From Pseudophaeomoniella oleicola (lineage: Eukaryota > Ascomycota > Eurotiomycetes > Phaeomoniellales > Phaeomoniellaceae), in assembly GCA_003868215.1 (NCBI GenBank), contig QWDQ01000031.1, forward strand, positions 186,001-250,000: DNA of 64,000 bases, read 5' to 3'. Made by a program: the position numbers and the translations under genes. The notes under the pieces are model-generated. The model saw only the letters and a program-made list of their open reading frames with translations. It did no database searches and was not told the origin of the DNA. How positions within the stretch are numbered: position 1 is the stretch's first letter; the number at the start of each line of letters is the position of its first letter. Of the stretch, positions 23,169 through 31,648 are shown one piece after another.

Positions 23169-23909
23169 GCTGTGTTCTTTTGCTGCCACAGTGTCCAGTT
23201 CCTGAGAATCCGCTTATGACTTTAGTCTGAGCACTTCAGAATCGATTTTCTGATGAAATCCTGATGGAAACCAGGGACCGTAGATGAGGGTTGTAGACGA
23301 AGAGGCTGTTCGATCTCTGTCGCACGTCGCAGATCAAAAAAAGGCAGGCGCGGATCGCAATGATGGGTCAGGGAAGTTGCTCTTCCAGAGATGGCGCCTA
23401 AAAATCACAATATCCTCTCACCAGCTGCTCCAGGCAGTATGTGAGACTAATCTGCTGAATTTGATGTGAGGATGGGGTTATGGTTCAGAAAACACTACGG
23501 AGTACAGAATGCGCTTTGCTTCACACTTCAAACATTCTAGATTTTTGGAGTTCTCGCAGACCATTGAATGTTCCAACTCCGCCTCCCGGAACAAATGAAC
23601 GCTTGGCATCAATTGTTGTGATAAGGTACATTATACTTATGGGATGCATTATACCTTAAGCACTGCAAGATTATCTTCTTTGGTAATGAAAAATTTGGCT
23701 ATCTGTAGTGAAGACATTGGATTGGCCTGTTCTTCCAGAGGGTTACTTATTTCCCTATAATGTCACCTAATATACATGAGGCACTACTGTCGCTTACGCC
23801 CACGAGCACCACGTTATCGACGCAGGCTGTCCTTCATATTGATCCCTAGCAAACACTGGAAAGCCACAGTCTATGAGAGCTGCAGAGGTATCAAGGGCCA
23901 TTGCATTGA
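23169..23909. other. Intergenic region
   Basis: Upstream region of eIF4E and 3' flank of the Sym1 gene, about 0.74 kb. It contains an ACTACGGAGTAC stretch near 23492. No gene seen. Confidence 0.6.
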
Positions 23910-24695
23910 CTAGGAGCTATTCAAGAAACTCAGGAAGCAGTTCCAGCCTGGTACACTGTATGAGTGCCGACACTATCACGAGAAGGATGGGGAAAGACAT
24001 ACCTATACTGATAACGTTGACCACCAATACTCTGTGTTCCAATGGAACCATTTTGAAATTAACTGCTTGAACTGCAGGCCATACAGCCCAGTTTGCCGTC
24101 AAGCCTGGCCAATAGCTCTTCTCCAACTTCTTTTTTGGATCGCCACCTTCCATCACTGCCATACTGGAAAGGAAGATGCCAAGATTGATGGGTGCGAAGA
24201 CGGTTTGATCAGCAAGCACTCGAGCGGCAATAGTCTTATTGGTTGTCGACAGATTGATATATTTTTGTAGAACTTGATACCACTTTGTAGCACCAGGACC
24301 AAATACGGCTAGTGAAGTCAGCGTGGGAGGTCTCAGTCAAACAAAAGATCACGACTATTCAGATATACCAGGGAGGTACTGGGTCACATACCACCACCAT
24401 ATAGAGCCATTCTGCCCGCTCGTCCCAAGTCATGATTCTTGATGCCCTTTTTTTCCACAGCTTGCTGAGCTAAGCCATCACCTGCAGCAAAGAGGACCTA
24501 TGATGGTAGTGAGTACGAATTGTCACAGGCAAGCGATTAAGAATCTATTGACGGTGTGAGAGATGTAACTTACAGCTGTTGTTAAGCTCTGTGTGAGTAG
24601 TGGCCGTTGGGCCAACCGTGCTTGATACCTACATGGGTTGTGAGCAGAGCGAATAGATCTAAATGCTGTTATCCAATAGCTTACCAGCGAAGCAT
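23910..24695 (-). CDS. SYM1: Mpv17/PMP22-family inner-membrane protein Sym1
   Basis: Five exons on the minus strand: 24695-24685, 24628-24574, 24497-24392, 24308-24003 and 23947-23910, giving about 171 residues. The start [20 protein letters not shown], then [64 protein letters not shown] and the end [12 protein letters not shown] match the Mpv17/PMP22 family across its full length, with four membrane segments. Yeast Sym1 is a mitochondrial inner-membrane channel-like protein needed for growth on ethanol under heat stress. The first coding exon is only 11 nt (ATGCTTCGCTG). A TACTACGTAGTA palindrome begins 31 bp upstream of the ATG. It is divergent from RPS2, with a 436-bp shared promoter. Confidence 0.92.
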
Positions 24696-24725
24696 TTCGA
24701 ATATGTGAACAATGCACTTTGTTTG

Positions 24726-24737
24726 TACTACGTAGTA
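24726..24737. repeat. Palindrome TACTACGTAGTA, copy 2
   Basis: Perfect 12-bp palindrome beginning 31 bp upstream of the SYM1 start codon, so probably within its 5' leader or core promoter. Confidence 0.85.
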
Positions 24738-24967
24738 GGAGTCAAGTAGATTCTCATGGACCTTCCAGAATGAGAGAAGAGATTTGTTGACGAGATGTCA
24801 TCTCCTGAGCCCGACGATCGCTTGTCGACCCTGGTACAACCATGTTACCAAACAACGGTCCCGCAATCAAAAGCTATGACGCGCCCCGTCGGACCTGCTC
24901 AAGTTGCGATTATCCGAATCGGGAGAGCAGCCGCTACGCCAAGATCATTTCCCGATACGGACACAAA

Positions 24968-24976
24968 TTAGGGTTA
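24968..24976 (+). promoter_or_regulatory. Telobox-like TTAGGGTTA in RPS2 promoter
   Basis: TTAGGGTTA lies about 155 bp upstream of the RPS2 start. Tbf1-type proteins bind TTAGGGTT in ribosomal-protein promoters of many ascomycetes. Here it is a single sequence match. Confidence 0.45.
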
Positions 24977-25131
24977 TACCTTCATCTCCAAAATTTTGAA
25001 TGGCCGCCAAACATCTCCATTAGACGCCGCACGTCTAGAAACCCACCAATTCGCACCGCTGCGACAACACCCAACCGACATTTCTTTCTCTCTCGCAGTT
25101 CAGCCAGTGTTTCACAACAACATCAACAATT

Positions 25132-26126
25132 ATGGCTGACGCTCCACGAGGTGGCGCATCCCGAGGTGGATTTGGATCCCGAGGTGGTGACAGAGGCCGT
25201 GGCCGTGGTGGAAGAAGGGGCCCCCGACGAGGTGGTGCTAAGTCAGAGGAGAAGGAATGGCAACCAGTCACCAAGCTTGGTCGGTTGGTCAAGGCTGGAA
25301 AGATCACATCTATGGAACAGATCTACCTACACAGTTTGCCCATCAAGGAATACCAGATTGTCGATTTCTTTTTGCCTAAGCTCAAGGATGAGGTTATGAA
25401 GGTACGCTCTAAGCTTCCTGCGCAATACTCTACGCTCTGCTCTATTGCGTCGCTTTTGCGGCACAAATATTGCAAGGGGTTGCATTGCTGCTTGCGTGCT
25501 GCGACGCAGGCTTCTCTTCTGGGGATCACCTACTGATACAATATCCAAACAGATCAAGCCTGTCCAGAAGCAAACCCGTGCCGGTCAACGTACTCGTTTC
25601 AAGGCTATCGTTGTCATTGGTGACTCCGAGGGCCACGTCGGTCTCGGTATCAAGACCTCCAAGGAAGTCGCAACTGCTATCCGTGCAGCCATCATCATTG
25701 CCAAGCTCTCAGTCATCCCGGTTCGTCGTGGTTACTGGGGTACCAACCTTGGTGAGCCACACTCTCTCCCAACGAAGGAGTCAGGCAAATGTGGTTCCGT
25801 CAGTGTCAGAGTACGTATCCGCTCCCAAAATGTCATATCTTATATGTCGAAAAACTAACACAATCAAGCTGATCCCCGCTCCTCGTGGTACCGGCCTTGT
25901 CGCCTCCCCCGCCGTCAAGCGTCTTCTTCAACTTGCAGGTGTACAAGATGCCTACACTTCTTCATCCGGTAGCACCAAGACCCTCGAGAACACCCTGAAA
26001 GCAACCTTCACCGCCGTCGGCAACACATACGGTTTCTTGACCCCCAATCTGTGGAAGGACACCAAGCTGAACAGATCACCACTCGAGGAGTTCGGTGACG
26101 TGTTGAGAGAAGGAAAGAGATACTAG
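25132..26126 (+). CDS. RPS2: 40S ribosomal protein uS5 (S2)
   Basis: Exons 25132-25401, 25553-25810 and 25869-26126 give 261 residues, the usual eukaryotic length. An N-terminal Arg/Gly tract (residues about 5-35) precedes the S5 domain: [37 protein letters not shown], then [12 protein letters not shown] and VRRGYWGTN. The C-terminal S5 domain has [20 protein letters not shown] and ends GKRY. It is part of the small-subunit body near the mRNA entry site and decoding centre. Both introns are phase 0 with GTACG-type donors. The RG tract is a known target of arginine methylation in this family. The gene is divergent from SYM1. Confidence 0.97.
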
Positions 26127-27145
26127 AGATACATCTGCGATCTTGTTTGATGAAGGCCAGGGATAAGGAAGTCGGTAGTGGCAAGGCTCTCTTATTTCCA
26201 GAGGAGTCCCAAAAACCTTCATCCTGTTTCTTACGTGCGACGGATTTCTTCATTATCAAAGCGGTTTATGTTGCCATTGCGAGATCAAAGAATATTAGGA
26301 GCTAGGGCTACATCTTCGGGCATGAAGAGCAAATGAGAAGTCGAATTTCAAAACATTCAAGTCCTTTTGGTGAACCGTATGCTATTGTCAAGCAATGTTG
26401 CCATGTCTAATGATGCCTCTGGTCTTATGGGCTGTTTGATCATGATTGATCTCTTTCTGACACCCCTTAAAACATGGTAGTGCTTTGGCTGCACTAGCAG
26501 AACTTGATATGTACCATGAAATGACGCGGATATCTCCCTTACTGCTGTGTTCGACTGTCATAGACCACACCCGTCACTGATCATGAGAAGCATGTAGCTC
26601 TCTCACAGGAGTAAGCTATCCTGTGATATTCTGGTCGGCTCAGGATATAGTTTACACTGGCAAATGAGTACTCTTTTCTTCCCCTGTCTACGTCGAAGTC
26701 GTAAGACAGACATGTTATCTACAACTCCTTGAACATAACGAATACTTCACGATGTCATGACTATCTTGCAGCGTCATCGTCCATAGTTTGAATAGTAACA
26801 TTTTCTTTTTTGGGGTATTTTCTATGTGTTAGGCATTAAATTCCAACGATGCGATGGTTTGAGGTCGACTTGTCCCACGCCGAGCTTGGGGGTATCGACA
26901 AGATATCTGTAGCTCTCCAGGCTCATAATCCTATCCATACATCTCCCAACTTACAGGCAGTCGATCTGTACACCCGAGACCGCTTGCAAAACACCTTTTT
27001 TCTTCCTTTCATTTTCCTTTGACTACTAGAGGAGCAGGTAGGCCTCCAGCAGTCAGCATTATCACTCTCCATTCTATGCGTCGTTCCCTTTGATGATCTC
27101 GTTGCTAACATCGGATCGTTATTGTCTGCTTAGTGAATTGTCGAC
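26127..27145. other. Convergent 3' spacer
   Basis: About 1 kb between the 3' ends of RPS2 and the VIPD-repeat gene. One ATG-started frame of 58 codons begins near 26848 but has no recognisable feature. Nothing else seen. Confidence 0.55.
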
Positions 27146-29085
27146 TTAGGAGCGATCGGCGATCACACGCACGACATCACTGTGCTCTGAGTCATCATCA
27201 TCTGGAATCACTTTGACGACAGCAGATGTGATGTTTGGAACAACGGCTGGGATAGCCACATTGCCCTGTGTATTCCGCTTCATATCGCTGGGAATCAGCT
27301 GATCAAAGCCCTCAAGTGCAGACTCTGGAACGACCGAGATTGTCTTGCTTCCAGTCACATCTTCATTGCCACGTTTGTGAGCAATGTCTGGAATAACATC
27401 TGGAATAACATCTGGTATCACGCCAGTGGTGTTGTTGGTATCGGGAATCACAGAGATATTGACACGTTCTGCTTTCTCCAGAACATCGCGTGGTAGTGGA
27501 GGGATAGGTCTCCAGCCTGGCGTACCTGATACGTTGGTTGCATGTGCAGGCAAGTCTTGAATGTCACGGATGGAGAGACCCGATGCGTCTGGTACAACAT
27601 CTGGGATGACATTAGGTGCTGATTCCGCAGCTGGGGTAGGAATCACGCTTGAATCGAAATCTGGAACGACCGCCGATCTCTTGTCCGGGATGACCTGCGA
27701 CGACGACGACGTCGAGTCTGGGATCACATCAGGGATAACGTCGCTTGACTGGCTGACTGGAACAACATCTGGTACCACGATCGATCGTCTGCCTACTACA
27801 ACATAAGATGCTGATTTCTTCGAATCTGGAATGACATCTGAACTGCTGCCAGAGGTGACGCTGTCTCGAGCGGCATGTGCGATCAAAGCAAGGCTAGGGG
27901 CCGATCGACGATCAGGAATAACATCGGATACAGTCCCAGACGTGATAGAGTCGGGTACAACATCTGGAATAACATTGATGGTGACGTTCTCAGTGCCAGT
28001 GATATCGTCTGGAATGACTGCAGATCTTTTATCAGGGATGACCTCTGATATCGGTTGTGTCGCATTTGGGATTACATCGGGGATAACATCAGGTATGACC
28101 GCGGTGCTAGCTTGGACATCTGGGACAACAGGGGTTCGCTTATCGGGGATGACGTTAGATGATGGTTGTGTCACGTTAGAGATCACGTCTGGAACAACGT
28201 CCGGAATGACCATGGTGGTGTCGCCTTGGTTCTCGGAAGCAATGGCGGAGCGCTTATCTGGAATAACATCGGGGACGACATCAGGAATAACGGTGGCGTT
28301 ACTATCAGTGTCAGGAATAACATCTGGAGTTGTATCTGGAATGACGTCCGAAGTAATGATCGAGCGCTTGTCGGGGATAACCTTGGTGGTTGGTTGGATT
28401 GAATCAGGGATCACGTTGATGGTGTTGATTGGGGAGGTGTCAACATTGACTCCAGCATCTCTGAGGATAACCACTCCGGCCGAGGAAGGAGTGAGTGTCT
28501 GAGTAGCGGAGGATGCAAGACGTGAGGCCGATGTGGGTTCACAGATAAAGGTGGTCACCGTGGTGCAAGCCTGAATCGAAGTGGTGCTGGTGAACTCAAT
28601 GACCCGGTTGGCCTGAAACAACAGTCAGTCACAAGCCAACAAGAGGAGGAGCCAGAGTCAACACTTACAGGTTCGAGTACAGGAACAGTTGTGGCAAAGA
28701 CGTTGATACAACCCAGTCCACATGCAATTGTGCCTGTGACGGTCTTTGTTGTGGCATGAACAGTTTTGACATCGGTTTGAGAATTACCAGCGGCAATACC
28801 GAGAGTGAGCGGGCAGACCATGTTACCATTTGCAGGAATCACCAAGTCCACAGACTTGAGAGGTCGAGCAATTGCAGATTGCCTAGAGAGAAAATATTGT
28901 TCGTCAGCTTTCAGAAGTGAAATAGGGGAGATGTCACGCTGCCAATATAGGCGAAGGACGTCCCTGAGGTCGAGCTCCGGGCTCGGCTACTGCTCATAAC
29001 AGGTCGATACACATGAGGGCGTGGGGAGAGAGGAGACTTACAGGAGGAAGGCCATCACGAGGATGGCGATAGCCTCGAGCTTCAT
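27146..29085 (-). CDS. Secreted VIPD-repeat precursor with dibasic sites
   Basis: Exons 29085-29042, 28882-28669 and 28612-27146 on the minus strand encode about 574 residues. Splicing creates an N-terminal signal peptide, MKLEAIAILVMAFLLQSAIA. A Thr/Val-rich region with five Cys follows (NMVCPLTLG, IACGLGCINVF, IQACTT, ICEPTS). From residue about 153 to the end I count 24 VIPD and 7 VVPD tetrapeptides, in doublets and triplets. Dibasic pairs break up the repeats: VIPDKR five times, VIPDRR once, and four other KR/KK/RR pairs. Eight of the ten pairs are followed by Ser or Thr. This is the layout of Kex2-processed multi-peptide precursors. No UstYa-like (DUF3328) or other tailoring gene lies nearby. 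I do not recognise a named family. It could be a peptide precursor or a wall or surface protein. Confidence 0.85.
27200..28414 (-). repeat. Coding tandem-like array of VIPD units
   Basis: Part of the preceding gene that encodes about two dozen VIPD and seven VVPD units with spacers of 0-40 residues. DNA copies vary in codon use (GTNATNCCNGAT/C), so the amino-acid motif is kept while the DNA has drifted. This suggests selection on the peptide rather than recent expansion. Confidence 0.8.
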
Positions 29086-30031
29086 GTCTGAGACGTGAAG
29101 GTTGAGCAGCCGGTATCGGCAGTTGATAGGAGCAGGCCGGTACAGTGAGAGTCTCTCAGAGTACTGAGGGTGCTCGTCGAAGAAGAGATGAGGATTTTGC
29201 TTACGGTATGCCGAATGGAAGAGGGTGTCGAGGGTTGATAGAAAGAAGAGAAAGAGGAAGAGAAAGGTTGCAGGACGACTTTAAATAATAGAAAAGGGGA
29301 TTGTGGGAGAAAAGGTCAACAATTGCAAGCACAACCCTATAGACTGAAAGGCGACTGTTTTCACGGAACCCTCTGGTGAAGTCCAGCGAGATATAAAGCA
29401 GCGAATCTCCCATTGGACTGTTCTTGTCCATGGAAACGCGAAAGCTGCACCGAGGCCTCCTCCGTGATCTAAGACCAATTCTTCACTTGCCCTCCCAATC
29501 CTTACAACGGCCCGTCTGCACTTCCGCTTCTTCAGTTGCACCAACTTCTTCAGACCACGTAATTCCCACGTCCCAGCCAATGTTCCACAGGTCCAGAGGC
29601 TTTTGTGTTCATGTATCCATCTTCTTTTCATCACATTCAGCATCTTCTGCTGACCCTAGATACCGCTTCAGAGTTGTCCATCAGACATGCAGACGAATCA
29701 AAACATACAGAGGCGAATCATTGGCTCGTATCGATAGTTTTCCCATGACTTGGATCGGATTTCCAAATCATCATATGGGACTTGTGCAGAACGAGGATGG
29801 CTTCAAAACTTCGAGTCAGTCACCTTATCTCTCGATTCTGACTCCATTGACTGTGGTCATCCATTCTCACAATGCCCTCTCGAAAGAGCAGCTGCCCTTG
29901 GCCAGGCAGTATGCCCATGTTTGTCATCTTTGAGGTGCAGTGAGCTCTGCTTTCTACTACTGAACAACACACGGTAAGCGCTACAAGCCATTAGGAGCTG
30001 ACACGCTAACTTTTCTTCCCTGCTCAGCAAA
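29086..30031. other. Intergenic region
   Basis: Promoter of the VIPD-repeat gene and 3' flank of the gene at 30032. The plus strand carries an open frame from an ATG at 29430 to 29933 (167 residues) with a basic, presequence-like start, METRKLHRGLLRDLRPILHL. I find no family for it and do not call it as a gene. Confidence 0.4.
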
Positions 30032-30886
30032 TCAGTCGCCAGCATCTTCATCATCGAAGTTCACATCCGCTGCAGCTTGAGTGCTAATCCACTCTTCCAT
30101 GAGACCTGGTGCCTTGTCTTTATCGGACGGTGTCGTATCTCTTAGTCCCAGCATAGACGCACCAGAAGCCGTTGCGCCTTTCCTCTTGGATAAATCGTCC
30201 TTTCTCTTTACGAGCAGTACTAGTGTCCAACCCCATATACTGAACCCTTCATAAGAGGTCTTAAAGCCAAGCTTCTTCTTGTCATCCCCATCTGGGTCTT
30301 GATGCTCATGCTCATGCTCATCGTCAGAGGAGATGACTTCAGCCTCGTCGTCTTGCTCTCCGTCCCTTTCTCTTGCTTGAGCTCTATGCTCTGGTACATC
30401 ACTGATCGCGAGGGGGTCGTCTTCTGGAGACTCCTCCCTTATGACAACCGCCTCCTCAGCCGTATTTCCCACTTCATTGGCATCCGTCATTTTTGAAGAA
30501 TTGCCCTTAAGCTTGCCTTCCCCCTTCTCCCGGAAATGCTTCTGTTTCACCAACAAGCTGTGCCTAGTTCCCAGCTCAGTCAAGAACAACGCTACCTCAA
30601 ACTCCTCCGTACTGACAACATCCTTGACCTTCTTCTTACCCCTTACACCTCTTCCCGTACCACCTGAAGCGGCGCCCACACCAGCCTTAGCACCGAATTT
30701 CCGGAAATTCTCTTCGCGAAGCTTTGGCAGGATGAGATGTTTTATGGCGGTGATAATCTTCGGTAGTGCAGGGTCAGTGGGATGTATCAGCCACCGTCTC
30801 CCTGCATCGAGGGGATGTTCAGTGAAGATCCGGACTTGGATCACCGAGTGCGGTGTTATGCGGAGATATGTGGTATGTGGCGGCAT
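30032..30886 (-). CDS. Uncharacterised protein, conserved-looking ends with acidic linker
   Basis: Intronless, 284 residues from the ATG at 30886. I do not recognise the family. The N-terminal 75 residues (THTTYLRI-like start, then LIHPTDPALPKIITAIKHLI) look folded. A Gly/Lys-rich loop and a second ordered block follow (EEFEVALFLTELGTRHSLLV). A long acidic low-complexity linker (residues about 150-205, with DDEHEHEHQDPDGDD) precedes a final short block, KTSYEGFSIWGWTLVLLVKR. The pattern of ordered ends joined by an acidic linker suggests a nuclear or chromatin protein, but that is inference. It has no signal peptide. A TTG in frame upstream at 30922 is not a likely start. Confidence 0.75.
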   Translation of the reverse strand: MPPHTTYLRITPHSVIQVRIFTEHPLDAGRRWLIHPTDPALPKIITAIKHLILPKLREENFRKFGAKAGVGAASGGTGRGVRGKKKVKDVVSTEEFEVALFLTELGTRHSLLVKQKHFREKGEGKLKGNSSKMTDANEVGNTAEEAVVIREESPEDDPLAISDVPEHRAQARERDGEQDDEAEVISSDDEHEHEHQDPDGDDKKKLGFKTSYEGFSIWGWTLVLLVKRKDDLSKRKGATASGASMLGLRDTTPSDKDKAPGLMEEWISTQAAADVNFDDEDAGD

Positions 30887-31648
30887 CTTTGCTTTCTTTC
30901 CGTTTCTCTTTGGACACGACAAAGGTTACGTATGTAGGTCAGACTACCGTTTGTTCTTGATCCGAAAGACAAGTCTACTTAGGGCAAAACAGGTGGTGAG
31001 GGACTCCTGGATGACCAGTGTTGCGAATAAAGGAAGTGATAGATCGGTCGCTTTTCATGCCAAAGCCATATCGATCCCTCTCTTGAGATGATCCTTAGAA
31101 ACCCCAAGACAGCTCTTCAGATTTCTCCCTTCCCAGAAAAAGTGTTTGGCAACTCCAAAACACACACGGCCCGACAGCGAGTCCTAATTACATATAGAGA
31201 AGTTCCTCCTACACAAGGATCGTCGCTTCAAATGGAGTCTCTCAAATAAGAGGGAGAAGGCCATGACGGTGACGTTCAAAGAAAATCGTACTAATAATTC
31301 AATTACGCTTTACCCGAGTAAGCGCGATTTGGTTTGAACAAGGGGGGAAATAGAAATGGGGGTTTGTTGATCTATTGATAAGATAAGATTAGATTAGATC
31401 TTGAGTTTTGTTTTCCATATATTTAGTGAATTTCACGTAGACAGTTATGCAAGGTACGTCTTTACTATACTAGTAGGGGTGAAGGACCGAAGACAGATAG
31501 AAAAGACGATTGAGATGAAGATCAGATGGTAAGAGTCACATAATTGATGGCATGAGCTGAGGATGAGTACTTTTATTTTTTGTTCAGTATATACATTCAT
31601 ACAGTATTATTACAAACAGAGATGATATATATTATGTAGATTAGCCCC
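30887..31648. other. Intergenic region
   Basis: Upstream region of the unknown gene at 30032 and AT-rich 3' flank of the aspartyl-tRNA synthetase gene. No gene seen. Confidence 0.6.

Larger units (their letters stand above)
24696..25131. other. Divergent promoter SYM1 / RPS2
   Basis: 436-bp divergent promoter. It contains the palindrome at 24726-24737 and a telobox-like TTAGGGTTA at 24968-24976. Confidence 0.65.

Noticed and set aside
24842-25399. Plus-strand open frame of 185 codons before RPS2
   Set aside because: It overlaps the first RPS2 exon in another frame and spans its promoter. RPS2 is unambiguous.
27831-28502. Plus-strand open frame of 223 codons rich in SGMTSGITSGT
   Set aside because: It is the reverse strand of the VIPD repeats. 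The repeating codons simply lack stops in that frame; there is no ATG context or motif.
27146-29085. Naming the VIPD gene as a phomopsin-type precursor
   Set aside because: The phomopsin core has Tyr and an extra residue (YVIPID), and the UstYa-type genes that define that pathway are absent here.
29430-29933. Possible 167-residue plus-strand gene
   Set aside because: The start looks like a mitochondrial presequence but the rest has no motif. It lies antisense to nothing conserved, so I cannot tell it from chance.
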